Source: Saprospiraceae bacterium
GTDB taxonomy: Bacteria; Bacteroidota; Bacteroidia; Chitinophagales; Saprospiraceae
Length of the DNA: 64,000 nt
Reading direction: 5' to 3'
NCBI GenBank assembly: GCA_016717105.1
Contig: JADKGF010000001.1
Coordinates: forward strand, 1-64,000
The position numbers and the translations under genes are program-made. The notes below the pieces were generated by a model. That model made no database searches. It saw only the letters and a list, made by a program, of their open reading frames with translations, and was not told the origin of the DNA. Numbering within the stretch: position 1 is the stretch's first letter; each line of letters opens with the position of its first letter. This document shows positions 9,517-18,524 of the stretch, piece after piece.

Positions 9517-10851
9517 TTATTGTTGAATAGGATAAATAGCGGCGACGTAAACATATTCTGCCCACTTCATCCATGCATTATTATTTGCCAAAAGATGTTG
9601 GATTCGGATTTGGGTATATTGGGTTTGGGCATCTATTAGTTCAATATATCCAGCACTTCCTTCCTTATATTTGATAAAAACTTCATCATATAATTTTTTA
9701 GTAGCTTTAATTCTCGCTTCGAAAACATTAGCCTGAATAATGGCTGCCTTTAGATTTTCTTCAGAAACTTTTTGTTGTAATGAAAGTTGATTTTCTGTAT
9801 GTGTCAATTGCGCTTCTGTGGCCATGATATTCGCTTTTGCCGCTTGTTTTCTGTATTGATGTCTTTTGCTGTCATAAATATTCATATCTACATTCAGACC
9901 CAGTAAAACATAAGGTTGCCACTGAAAATCGAAGTCCTGACTTCCTGCATCAAGTTGAACACCTATTTTGGGAATATAATAATTTCCTTCCTGTTCTACA
10001 GCCAGTGACTGCATCTTCATTGCTTGTCGGATTTGCAAAAGTTCTTCTCGTTGACCTGTTTGTTCATGTGAATTTGTCGGCATTTGTGGTAAATTAGAAA
10101 CCATTGGCAATGGTTCATTTTCATTTATTCCAAGTAAAAACCTCAATAATTTTTCGGCATTATTGTGGTTTGCCATAGCTTCCGTTTTTTGTGACAGTAG
10201 TTCAGCGGTTTGATTCTCTAATCTAGACATTGACGTAGGCAGTGCAACTCCGTTTCTTATCATACTCTGCGTACTGCGCTTGGCTTCGTTGAGTAATGTA
10301 TCCGCAGATTGAAATATTTCTATGGCCTGACCAGCTGATTTATACTGAATATATGCTTGCATGATTTCTTTACTTATCAATCGTTTGAAAGCTTTAATTT
10401 CGAGACTTTTTTGTTCTACAATTTCGGATTTTAGTTTTTTGTTGATGGCCAAATCTGGGTAAAAAATCGGTTGTGTCACGCGAAATCTCGCATCATAAAA
10501 GTTATTGGGTAGAAACTGTTCGTTCACATTGGATATCTGAGGGAAGGCGTTGGTTTGGGTGATTTGATTGAGCGTGCTATAGACAGGATTGAGCAAATCA
10601 CCTGCGGGAAAAGAGATACTTCTACCACCTGAAGCCAAGGAATATTGGACACCAAATTTGACTTCAGGACCATACAATGCCTTAGCTTCATTCAAGGATT
10701 GTGCAGCGCTTTGGAGTTGAAAATTTTTTGATTTCAGTTCCTGATTGTTTTCCCAAGCCTTATTTACAAGCTGCGAAAAATCCTGAGCCTTCGCCACAAT
10801 ATTCGTAAAAACAATGGCCACTATTATTAATAAATGAAAAAAGTTTCGCAT
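9517..10851 (-). CDS. TolC-family outer membrane efflux channel
   Basis: Outer-membrane factor of the efflux operon, 444 aa from ATG 10851. This start is preferred because MRNFFHLLIIVAIVFTNIVAKAQ-like hydrophobic residues then form a signal peptide cleaved after KAQ, while the 11 residues upstream would spoil it. The sequence has the internal duplication of OEP proteins: long alpha-helical coiled-coil segments rich in Gln/Glu/Ala (about 20-70, 140-230, 320-400) separated by short beta segments. It follows tetR by 38 nt and precedes the adaptor by 16 nt, so one transcript is likely. Family certain, exported substrate unknown. Confidence 0.9.
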   Translation of the reverse strand: MRNFFHLLIIVAIVFTNIVAKAQDFSQLVNKAWENNQELKSKNFQLQSAAQSLNEAKALYGPEVKFGVQYSLASGGRSISFPAGDLLNPVYSTLNQITQTNAFPQISNVNEQFLPNNFYDARFRVTQPIFYPDLAINKKLKSEIVEQKSLEIKAFKRLISKEIMQAYIQYKSAGQAIEIFQSADTLLNEAKRSTQSMIRNGVALPTSMSRLENQTAELLSQKTEAMANHNNAEKLLRFLLGINENEPLPMVSNLPQMPTNSHEQTGQREELLQIRQAMKMQSLAVEQEGNYYIPKIGVQLDAGSQDFDFQWQPYVLLGLNVDMNIYDSKRHQYRKQAAKANIMATEAQLTHTENQLSLQQKVSEENLKAAIIQANVFEARIKATKKLYDEVFIKYKEGSAGYIELIDAQTQYTQIRIQHLLANNNAWMKWAEYVYVAAIYPIQQ

Positions 10852-10889
10852 GTTTTGATGATTAACATTGATTGACAAAAACAAAAAAA

Positions 10890-11504
10890 TTATTTCTTAA
10901 ATATTGTATGAATGATGGCATCCAGTGTTTTTTCTATAAGGACTTGACTATTATTCTGCTGGACAATTTCCAATCGTTCTGTCAAAGCCAGATTGACCAA
11001 GCCATGCACACTGCACCAAAGCTGTAATGCCAATATTTGTTCTTCGACATTTTCCATTTTGTGCATTTCGATCGCTTGGCGACACGTTTCGGTTAGAGAT
11101 GCAAACATGGCCATTCCCTGATCCCAATCTTCACAACATTTTTCGATATGCTTCATTGGTTTATCTGAGTTGAACATTAATTCGTACCAGTCTTTATTTT
11201 CCAATCCAAAACGGATATAAGCATGCCCAATACTATGTATTCTTTTGATAGGATCTTTTTGGGCAAATGCATCTTTCATATACTCATTCATCACACCAAA
11301 ACCCATTTCCATCAGTTCATGCAAAATGGCATCCTTATCTGCAAAATACAAATAAATTGTTGCAGGGCTATACTCGATCTCATCCGCTATTTTCCTGATA
11401 GAAAGTCCATCTTGTCCATGTGCAAGCAACATTTTTTGTGCTGCTTCTAGGATTGTTTTTTTGAGTTCCAATTTATCTCTTTCTTTCCTTTCTGCAAGTC
11501 CCAT
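10890..11504 (-). CDS. TetR/AcrR family transcriptional regulator
   Basis: 204 aa from ATG 11504 (an in-frame ATG at 11519 adds five residues). The N-terminal helix-turn-helix (about residues 10-55) includes ILEAAQKMLLAHG, LSIRKIADEI and YSPATIYLYFADKDAI, the standard TetR signature. The ligand-binding C-terminal half contains the WYELMF segment seen in many AcrR relatives (TetR_C-type). As the first gene of the efflux operon it probably represses its own transcription and that of the channel, adaptor and pump until a ligand binds. A partly palindromic site overlaps its promoter at 11529-11550. Ligand unknown. Confidence 0.9.
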   Translation of the reverse strand: MGLAERKERDKLELKKTILEAAQKMLLAHGQDGLSIRKIADEIEYSPATIYLYFADKDAILHELMEMGFGVMNEYMKDAFAQKDPIKRIHSIGHAYIRFGLENKDWYELMFNSDKPMKHIEKCCEDWDQGMAMFASLTETCRQAIEMHKMENVEEQILALQLWCSVHGLVNLALTERLEIVQQNNSQVLIEKTLDAIIHTIFKK

Positions 11505-11528
11505 TTTTATAAATTTCAATTAACAACG

Positions 11529-11550
11529 CAAATATAATAAACAGTGTTCA
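11529..11550 (-). promoter_or_regulatory. tetR/efflux operon promoter with candidate TetR operator
   Basis: On the minus strand TATATTTG (11529-11536) fits the -7 consensus, about 25 nt before the tetR ATG. Directly upstream, at 11538-11550, lies TAAACAGTGTTCA on the plus strand, an odd-length palindrome (AACA-G-TGTT core with a matching T/A outside). Its place within the -33/-7 spacer is where a TetR repressor would block polymerase. The site is seen in the sequence; binding is inference. Confidence 0.45.
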
Positions 11551-11669
11551 GTAAATAATCTCCGTATATATAAAATGATGCTTTTTTTCGACGAAAGTCA
11601 ATTATAAGCTACTTTGTCAACTTATTATCAGGCTACTTGTTGATAATCCGTACAAAAATTCGAACATAC

Positions 11670-12911
11670 ATGCAGGCATCAATCATCACAGTTGGCGACG
11701 AAATACTTATAGGTCAAGTCATAGATTCTAATTCAGCATGGCTTGGCCAGCAATTGTCAGAAATCGGAATCTCTGTAAAAAAGATTTGGTCTGTCGCTGA
11801 TGAATCAGATCAGATTATCCTAGGCATGAAACAAGCTCTAGAAGAAACGGACATCTTGTTTATGACTGGTGGCTTAGGACCTACAAAGGATGATATTACC
11901 AAAAAAGCCATTGCGGATTTTCTGGGAAGAGATATGTATTTTGATGAACCAACATTTGAGAGAATAAAAAGTATTTTTGAGAAATTGGGTAGATCAATGT
12001 CACCAAGTCACCACGACCAATGTATGATGCCAAATGGTGTAGAAATCCTATTCAATAGTATGGGTACAGCGCCTGGAATGTTGTTTAGGCATGAAGGAAA
12101 AATCATTATCTCTATGCCTGGTGTACCATACGAGATGAAGGCCATAATATCAGAAATTGTGCTGCCTATGATTAAATCCACTTCGTCCATTAAAATATGC
12201 CATAAAACTATACTTACAGCATGTACAGGAGAGACTACCATTGAAAACATGATAGGCGATATCGTTAACTCAATGCCGCCTTATATCAAGGTCGCTTATC
12301 TACCCGCGATCGCAAGTGTCAGGGTAAGAATTAGCGGCACGGGCAGCGATGAAGCTAAGCTTAATGATGAGATACAACATTATACGCAACTTATTTCTCA
12401 AAAATTGGGCGATATAGTTTACGGATATGACGATTCTTCACTTGAGCAAGAGATTCTTACACTTGCCATCCAAAAAGACCTTAAAATATCCACAGCCGAA
12501 AGCTGCACAGGTGGTGCTATTGCATCAAGATTGGTCACTGTACCTGGATCGTCCGCTTATTATATGGGTAGCATAGTTGCCTATGATAATGCTGTAAAAC
12601 AAAACCTTTTGCATGTGCCTGAAGAAACTATATCTCGTATTGGAGCTGTAAGTGAAGAAACCGTAAAAGCTATGGTCATTGGGGTAAATCAAGCCTTGCA
12701 ATCGGATGTAAGTATCGGTGTAACTGGTATTGCCGGACCTGATGGAGGCACACCAGAAAAACCCGTTGGTCATATTTGGATTTGTGTAGGAAATAAGGAT
12801 ATCCAAGAAACTTTCTTGTTGAAAGCTGGCAAAAACAGACTAAAAAACATAGAAACCACGACTTTTTATGCTTTGGATATGCTTAGAAAATTTATTTTAA
12901 AAGAATACTAA
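11670..12911 (+). CDS. cinA: CinA: competence/damage-inducible protein, NMN deamidase type
   Basis: 413 aa from ATG 11670; the upstream TTG at 11637 adds an unlikely tail. The N-terminal MoaB/COG1058 domain has GDEILIGQVIDSNS and TGGLGPTKDD (about 10-75), and in the family hydrolyses ADP-ribose or related pyrophosphates. The C-terminal CinA/PncC domain has TAESCTGGAIASRL and GIAGPDGGTPEKPVG (about 275-375), which deamidates nicotinamide mononucleotide. Together they serve NAD turnover. NAD-dependent LigA, which releases NMN, is encoded 6 kb away, though this need not be a functional link. The gene is monocistronic and converges on the TPR gene with 8 nt between the stops. Confidence 0.95.
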   Translation: MQASIITVGDEILIGQVIDSNSAWLGQQLSEIGISVKKIWSVADESDQIILGMKQALEETDILFMTGGLGPTKDDITKKAIADFLGRDMYFDEPTFERIKSIFEKLGRSMSPSHHDQCMMPNGVEILFNSMGTAPGMLFRHEGKIIISMPGVPYEMKAIISEIVLPMIKSTSSIKICHKTILTACTGETTIENMIGDIVNSMPPYIKVAYLPAIASVRVRISGTGSDEAKLNDEIQHYTQLISQKLGDIVYGYDDSSLEQEILTLAIQKDLKISTAESCTGGAIASRLVTVPGSSAYYMGSIVAYDNAVKQNLLHVPEETISRIGAVSEETVKAMVIGVNQALQSDVSIGVTGIAGPDGGTPEKPVGHIWICVGNKDIQETFLLKAGKNRLKNIETTTFYALDMLRKFILKEY

Positions 12912-12919
12912 GCCTTTAT

Positions 12920-14023
12920 TTACAATTCACTCAGTTTGATTTGAGCGGATTGATTATTAGGATTGATGGCAAGCGCCTGCCTCAGATCTGCTATTGCTGC
13001 GTCTTTATTGTTAATGCCAATGTAAGCCAAACTTCTGTTATAATACAATTCATCAGATGGAACCAATGAAAGAGCTTTGGTAAGTACATTAATTGATTCT
13101 TGATATTTTCCTGCATTAATTAAGGCAATACCATAATTCGGCAAGATGTCCTTCTCTTTATAAGGCATATATTTTAGTGCTGCCTGAAAGGAATTGGCTG
13201 CAACCAATGGATCTGCTTGCAAAAGTGTGACACCAAGATTGAAATGGATGTTACCTTTGGTAGAATCTATGCTCAATGCTTGGCGATACATATCTATGGC
13301 CTTTGTCCTGTATTCGTCACGTTTATTGGGTTGCTGCATACTGAGAGTACCATAGCTATTACCTAATCCTTCATACACATCCGCTCTTTTGCATCCATCA
13401 GCAATTGCTAGCTCGAAATCAGCCATCGCACCTTGAATATTTCCTGATTTGCCCAGATAGTTTCCTCGGTTTGCCAATGCAAGATCTTCATTAGGGTAGT
13501 ATTTGATCACTTGAGACCATAAAGTTTCACTATTCTGCCATACATCTACTTGTGATTTAGTTTTTGTAGCCAGCATGATGACAAATATTCCCAAAAGGCT
13601 ATAAGTAACGTATTTGCTAAGCTTAAATTTTGTGACATAAAAATCAACGGCATACACCACCAAAAATGCCAAACCAATAAATGGAATATAAGTATATCTA
13701 TCTGCCATAATGGCTAATCCTACAGATAAAAATTGCAAGACTAAAGCGACAGCTACAAAATAAAATCCTATACCAAAAGCCACAATTTTGGTGCGAAAAG
13801 CGGACCAAAGCGTGATGGTAAGGATAAGCAAAAATATGATCGGATACATAAAACTTACTGCACCGGTAAATGTATAGTCTTTTGGATATGGGTAAAATGC
13901 ACAGATTTTAAAAGGTGCAAAAAACTGTATGATGTAATTGACAAATCCGTATGAAGCAAACTGAAAACTTTGCCAAAAACTAAAAATTTCAGCATCAGCA
14001 ACTGCTTTAGTTTTTTCGCCCAA
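12920..14023 (-). CDS. TMTC-like GT-C membrane protein with TPRs, C-terminal part
   Basis: Second half of a protein split by a frameshift; the N-terminal half is 14007..14810. This part opens with GEKTKAVADAEIF, continues through FASYGFVNYI and CAFYPYP (a conserved loop of this family), then four or five membrane helices, and from about residue 170 carries at least four tetratricopeptide repeats (for example PNEDLALANRGNYLGKSG and ADLRQALAINPNNQSAQ). Removing one base in the T6 run at 14011-14016 fuses both halves into about 629 aa. The TMTC-like layout suggests a polyprenyl-phosphate sugar transferase or a related membrane enzyme; no activity is shown. Confidence 0.8.
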   Translation of the reverse strand: MGEKTKAVADAEIFSFWQSFQFASYGFVNYIIQFFAPFKICAFYPYPKDYTFTGAVSFMYPIIFLLILTITLWSAFRTKIVAFGIGFYFVAVALVLQFLSVGLAIMADRYTYIPFIGLAFLVVYAVDFYVTKFKLSKYVTYSLLGIFVIMLATKTKSQVDVWQNSETLWSQVIKYYPNEDLALANRGNYLGKSGNIQGAMADFELAIADGCKRADVYEGLGNSYGTLSMQQPNKRDEYRTKAIDMYRQALSIDSTKGNIHFNLGVTLLQADPLVAANSFQAALKYMPYKEKDILPNYGIALINAGKYQESINVLTKALSLVPSDELYYNRSLAYIGINNKDAAIADLRQALAINPNNQSAQIKLSEL

Positions 14024-14810
14024 TAAAGGTCAAGATTCCTCCAAAATCTCCACCTTTTTGCACACTGATAGCCATCAACCCAAAGAATAATGATGCGGCA
14101 AAAAATGGAATCTTTTCAATCCAAATAGACACCTCTTTTAAATTTCGCCCTTTCCAATAGTCTAGCAATAAAAGCACAAGAGGTAGCGATACAGCCATTG
14201 CTTTGGATAATACACTCAGAATAAATATTATAAACGATAGCAACAACCAATGGTACTTTCCTTTATTGGTGTAATGCCAATACACAATCATTGATGACAA
14301 AAAGAAAAACGTATACAACACATCTTTACGCTCAGAAACCCATACGACAGATTCAGTATGGCTAGGATGTAACGCAAATATCAAAGCTGTCAGCAATGCA
14401 ATCATCCATTTGCGATCATTGATCATCCAAATCAACACAAAAACCAAAAGGCTATTGAAAATATGCAGCCAGATATTTAGGTGTATGAATGGTTTAGGAC
14501 TAAGTTTTTTTACATCCTTTGGTACCTGAAGTGCCAATGATATCATCGTCACAGGATGATAATTGAGTGACACTGGAGTTTTCAGTAGTTGATTATACTT
14601 CTTTTCTAATACCAATGGTTGTTCTTCTACATAGACCTGATCATCCCAGTTTACAAATTGATTGTCTTTTGCTCCACTAAAAATCACATAAGTCGCCACG
14701 GCTATAAGCAATAAACATAACAAGAAGGGAAGATTCCATGTAGATTTACGCTGTGTTCCACCATTTGATGGTTCTTCAGTTTTGATTTTTTGCTTTGATT
14801 TGGCGTGCAT
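14007..14810 (-). CDS. TMTC-like GT-C membrane protein, N-terminal part (frameshifted)
   Basis: First 267 codons: a cytoplasmic tail rich in Lys, one membrane helix (about 28-46), a periplasmic loop with FVNWDDQVY (the acidic pair typical of GT-C transferases), SLNYHPVTM, then helices around HPSHTESVVWVSERKDVL and LSKAMAVSLPLVLLLLDYW. These motifs recur in bacterial GT-C/TPR proteins and in animal TMTC O-mannosyltransferases. The frame ends at 14007 just past GGILTFIGRKN, within an A6/T6 run, and the sequence continues one base over in 12920..14023. The start ATG 14810 is supported by a near-perfect promoter at 14830-14859. Confidence 0.8.
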   Translation of the reverse strand: MHAKSKQKIKTEEPSNGGTQRKSTWNLPFLLCLLLIAVATYVIFSGAKDNQFVNWDDQVYVEEQPLVLEKKYNQLLKTPVSLNYHPVTMISLALQVPKDVKKLSPKPFIHLNIWLHIFNSLLVFVLIWMINDRKWMIALLTALIFALHPSHTESVVWVSERKDVLYTFFFLSSMIVYWHYTNKGKYHWLLLSFIIFILSVLSKAMAVSLPLVLLLLDYWKGRNLKEVSIWIEKIPFFAASLFFGLMAISVQKGGDFGGILTFIGRKN

Positions 14811-14829
14811 GATGATGTGGTCGTTTTCG

Positions 14830-14859
14830 CAAAATTAGGAAAATTTCCAAATTTGACAA
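14830..14859 (-). promoter_or_regulatory. Promoter of the TMTC-like gene
   Basis: Minus strand: TTG (14859-14857), 19-nt spacer, TAATTTTG (14837-14830), then C. This is a full match to the Bacteroidota sigma-A promoter, ending 19 nt before the ATG at 14810. Confidence 0.65.
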
Positions 14860-14872
14860 TATAATACTTTAC

Positions 14873-15958
14873 TCACTTTTGTGCATTTTTTACCAAAAAG
14901 AAAGCAACAACTGAAAAGAACATATTCGGTATCCAAACTCCGATACCTGGTGGAAGCGCCAAGTTGGTAGAAAAAGTCATACTGAACTTTGATATTATCA
15001 CAAAAACAGCACCAATGACAACGCCGGCTGCAAGGTGAAATCCCATGCCTCCGCGTACTTTTCGGGATGCTACAGAGACGCCTATAAGTGTCAAAATAAA
15101 AATAGTGAATGGATCTGCCGTCCGCCTATACAATTCGATGCTGTATTTCTTACCAGAATTCAGCCCTTTTTCTTGTTCGTACTTTAGAAATTCCCTCAAA
15201 TCCGATGTATTCATCATCTCCATTTGCTTGGTGTATCGGGTGAAGTCCTTAGGCACAAAGCTGAATGTCGTATCTTTATGTTCTGTGGGTTTTGGTATCA
15301 GGTTTTCTGACATATCACCAAATGTGCGGATCTCATAATCTTCCAATTTCCATTTATTTGGTTGACCTATGAATTTGATTTTATTAGCCTTTAATACATA
15401 GACAAGTTTATTATCCGCAAAACGCTCCAATCTGAATATACGTCCCGAACTATCGCTGGTGGTATAACTCCTGATATAGACTTTTTCTGTGGGCGATAAC
15501 CAAAAATGAATATTGTGATTTAAAGTCGTTTTGGCGCTTTTATAAATATACTCACTTTCAAATTCATTTTTCAATCTATTGCTTTTCGGAATGACATAAT
15601 TATTACCTATCCAAAGCAACAAAGCTAAGGTTCCTCCAGCTATCATGTATGGCCTTATAAATCTGGCATAGCTTACTTTTGCACTCAAAATACTTATAAT
15701 TTCTGAGTTTTTTGCCATCCTAGATGTAAAAAAAATAACTGCCAATAATGCAAAAAGCGGCCATAATAAGCCATTTATCCAAGGAATAAAATGTAGATAG
15801 TATTCCATAATTATTTCTTTGGTTGAAAGTTCAGCATTTATAAACTTATCAACCCGTTCGAAATAATCTATGGTAATGGCAATCATCGTGATCAGCATCA
15901 TCGTAAAAAAGAATGTGCTCAGATATTTTTTTATAATGTACCAATCCAGAATCTTCAT
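14873..15958 (-). CDS. LptF/LptG family permease (YjgP/YjgQ)
   Basis: 361 aa. N-terminal helices (MKILDWYIIKKYLSTFFFTMML... and a second at about 60-90), a third near 100-120, a large periplasmic beta-jellyroll domain (about 130-260), and three C-terminal helices (about 275-357) form the LptF/G fold. These proteins pair in the inner membrane with LptB to extract lipopolysaccharide and pass it to LptC/LptA. Whether this is F or G cannot be decided from one copy, so no symbol is given. It is the last gene of the SPOR - rodA - tgt - permease operon, 13 nt after tgt. Confidence 0.9.
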   Translation of the reverse strand: MKILDWYIIKKYLSTFFFTMMLITMIAITIDYFERVDKFINAELSTKEIIMEYYLHFIPWINGLLWPLFALLAVIFFTSRMAKNSEIISILSAKVSYARFIRPYMIAGGTLALLLWIGNNYVIPKSNRLKNEFESEYIYKSAKTTLNHNIHFWLSPTEKVYIRSYTTSDSSGRIFRLERFADNKLVYVLKANKIKFIGQPNKWKLEDYEIRTFGDMSENLIPKPTEHKDTTFSFVPKDFTRYTKQMEMMNTSDLREFLKYEQEKGLNSGKKYSIELYRRTADPFTIFILTLIGVSVASRKVRGGMGFHLAAGVVIGAVFVIISKFSMTFSTNLALPPGIGVWIPNMFFSVVAFFLVKNAQK

Positions 15959-15971
15959 GGTGATATTTTTA

Positions 15972-17102
15972 TTACAATCTTTGGCTTACTGATTTGACCA
16001 TTTGATTTTTCCAATCATAAAACGTGCCTTCCTTTATTTTATTTCTACTCTCAGTTACAAGCCATAAAAAGAAACTCAGGTTATGTAATGTCGCAATTTG
16101 GGCAGCAAGCAACTCTTCTACTTTGAAAAGATGACGGAGATAAGCCTTGGTATGAATGCGACTCGTTGGCGCATTGCTTTCTATATCAATAGGGCTAAAA
16201 TCATCCTGCCATTTAGCATTTTTTATGTTGATAAGTCCGTTTTTAGTGTACAGAATCCCATGTCGTGCATTGCGCGATGGTAGTACACAATCGAACATAT
16301 CAATGCCTAAAGCTATGCTTTCAAGAATATTTTCTGGAAGGCCTACACCCATCAAATATCTAGGCTTATTCTTGGGCAATATACCACAAACCAACTCAGT
16401 CATTGCGTACATTTCGTCATGTGGTTCACCGACAGATAGGCCTCCGATGGCGTTCATATCCTGATTTTGAGCTGCAACAAATTCTGCAGATTCTACCCTT
16501 AAATCCACATAGGTACTACCTTGGACAATTGGAGAAAAAGTCTGATGATGTCCGTAAATTGGCTCTGTGGTATTCATTCTGGTGATGCATCTTTTTAGCC
16601 ATCTATGAGTCATATTCATAGAATTGCGTGCATATTTATATTCACAAGGATACGGTGTACATTCGTCAAAAGCCATCACAATGTCTGCACCTATAATACG
16701 CTGGATATCCATCACAGATTCGGGACTAAAAAAATGTCTGGATCCGTCGATGTGTGATTGAAATTTTACACCTTCTTCTGTGATTTTTCGCATTCCTTTG
16801 AGAGAATACACTTGATATCCACCACTATCGGTAAGGATAGGTCGGTCCCAATTAATAAATTTATGCAATCCACCGGCTTTTTGCAGGATATCTATACTAG
16901 GTCTGAGATAAAGATGATAGGTATTACCTAAAATAATCTGGGCGTTTATCACATCTTTAAGTTCTTGTTGATGGACACCTTTTACAGTACCTTGTGTCCC
17001 AACAGGCATAAAAATCGGTGTTTCTATTTCTCCATGATCTGTAGAAATTTTACCAGCTCTGGCAGATGAAGCTTTATCCTGATATTGTATTTCGAATGTC
17101 AT
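15972..17102 (-). CDS. tgt: tRNA-guanine(34) transglycosylase (queuine biosynthesis)
   Basis: 376 aa. Exchanges guanine 34 for preQ1 in GUN-anticodon tRNAs. Substrate-pocket and catalytic motifs are intact: LTDSGGYQVYSL, MAFDECTPYPCEY, GGLSVGEP, YLMGVGLPENIL and DMFDCVLPSRNARHG with the nucleophilic Asp. The usual zinc site (CxCxxC followed by His) is not: where the cysteines should be, the sequence reads DIESNAPTSRIHTKAYLRHLF, while the His of THNLSFFL is kept. My recollection is that several Bacteroidota Tgt proteins look the same, so this is probably lineage-typical and not damage. It lies 4 nt after rodA and 13 nt before the LptF/G gene. Confidence 0.95.
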   Translation of the reverse strand: MTFEIQYQDKASSARAGKISTDHGEIETPIFMPVGTQGTVKGVHQQELKDVINAQIILGNTYHLYLRPSIDILQKAGGLHKFINWDRPILTDSGGYQVYSLKGMRKITEEGVKFQSHIDGSRHFFSPESVMDIQRIIGADIVMAFDECTPYPCEYKYARNSMNMTHRWLKRCITRMNTTEPIYGHHQTFSPIVQGSTYVDLRVESAEFVAAQNQDMNAIGGLSVGEPHDEMYAMTELVCGILPKNKPRYLMGVGLPENILESIALGIDMFDCVLPSRNARHGILYTKNGLINIKNAKWQDDFSPIDIESNAPTSRIHTKAYLRHLFKVEELLAAQIATLHNLSFFLWLVTESRNKIKEGTFYDWKNQMVKSVSQRL

Positions 17103-17106
17103 ATTA

Positions 17107-18516
17107 TTAATTTGATCTGAATCTCGCCATGTCCATTTTTATCAATACTGCTATCATTATAGTGAATGCAATAAGTGATGATCCACCTTTACTAAGGAAT
17201 GGCAATGGAATACCAACCACGGGCAAAAGGCCCATAGTCATACCTATATTAAACACAAAATGCACTAAAAATATCCCACCAACTGCATATCCATAATTGC
17301 GAATAAACTCAAGATTGGCACGCTCTGCAATCACAAAACACCGCATAAGCAGAATCGTAAACAAAATAATAATACCTACACATCCTATGAATCCTTGCTC
17401 TTCGCCTATAGATGTGAAGATAAAATCTGTCGATTGCTCGGGTACATAGTTGAGTTTTGTCATTTCACCTTTCAAAAAACCTTTTCCAGCAAGTCCACCT
17501 GAACCAATGGCCATTTTCGATTGGATAATATTGTAGAGTGATCCTCGAGGATCACATTTCTCGGGTCTCAACCACACGTTTATTCTTTCCTGCTGGTGTG
17601 GCTTGAGCACATTATCGAATACAAAACTTGCCATAAATGAAAATGCTGAAGCGACCAAAATGACAGGCATCACGAAACTCAATATTTTGAAATTTCTTTT
17701 CTTAAGTTGGAAAAAGAGATATATTAAAAACAAAATTACCACAGGAATGGCTAGCAAATTCATTTCATTTTGCATAAACATAAACATTAAAACCAAGAGA
17801 ACTCCTAAGCCATACAAAGAAGCTCTTTGTGGGTTTTCATAATCAAACATCAAGATCAGCCCAGCTATAAATAACAAAAGTACTGTTACCAGATAAGGTG
17901 TAAATACCAATGATAAAATAAAAATCGCAGCTACTCCAAATCCGATCAGAAATATAGCTGGTGACATGCCTCTTCTATAAAGCAAAATGAAAAACGATAA
18001 ATATACCAAAGAAGAACCAAAATCCGGCTGCAATAATATCAACAAAGCAGGTCCAAGAAAAAGTGCCAAAGATATGGCCATGACATTGGAATTAGTAATA
18101 GATGTTTTGTAAAAACTGAGATAACTCGACACAGCAAGGGCAGTACCAAATTTTGCCCATTCCGCTGGTTGAAATGAGAAAAATCCGAATGAAAACCAGG
18201 CTCGAGCGCCATTTATCACATTTCCAAATATTAATACCATGATAAGGAAAAATACTGTAATACCATATATAGGAAATGCCAAAGTATTCCAAAATTTCCA
18301 ATCTAAAGTAAGAGCAACTATAAACGTCAAAACTGAAAGTACAACCCAAAGCGTCTGTGCACCTAATTGACTAGTTACATCTAGAAATGCGTATGGATTT
18401 TTTTCGTCATAAAGCGTCGAAAACACCATAAACCACCCAATGATCACCAGACTAAAGTAAATTGTCATAGTGACCCAGTCAAATGTTTTATCTCTGGAAA
18501 GTGCCCTTTGTGCCAT
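17107..18516 (-). CDS. rodA: RodA, peptidoglycan glycosyltransferase of the elongasome
   Basis: SEDS-family integral membrane protein, 469 aa, with ten or more helices. Motifs: FQPAEWAKFG (about 116-125), LLQPDFGSSLVYL (about 160-172), the MAIGSGGLAGKGF region, NYVPEQSTDFIF with the catalytic-region Asp, and PVVGIPLPFLSKGGSSLI near the C-terminus. It polymerises lipid II for side-wall growth together with a class B PBP. It is about 40-50 aa longer than many RodA proteins because of an insertion of two hydrophobic segments (about 225-290). It follows the SPOR-protein gene by 8 nt. RodA is favoured over FtsW because no division genes are nearby. Confidence 0.92.
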   Translation of the reverse strand: MAQRALSRDKTFDWVTMTIYFSLVIIGWFMVFSTLYDEKNPYAFLDVTSQLGAQTLWVVLSVLTFIVALTLDWKFWNTLAFPIYGITVFFLIMVLIFGNVINGARAWFSFGFFSFQPAEWAKFGTALAVSSYLSFYKTSITNSNVMAISLALFLGPALLILLQPDFGSSLVYLSFFILLYRRGMSPAIFLIGFGVAAIFILSLVFTPYLVTVLLLFIAGLILMFDYENPQRASLYGLGVLLVLMFMFMQNEMNLLAIPVVILFLIYLFFQLKKRNFKILSFVMPVILVASAFSFMASFVFDNVLKPHQQERINVWLRPEKCDPRGSLYNIIQSKMAIGSGGLAGKGFLKGEMTKLNYVPEQSTDFIFTSIGEEQGFIGCVGIIILFTILLMRCFVIAERANLEFIRNYGYAVGGIFLVHFVFNIGMTMGLLPVVGIPLPFLSKGGSSLIAFTIMIAVLIKMDMARFRSN

Positions 18517-18524
18517 GAATTATA

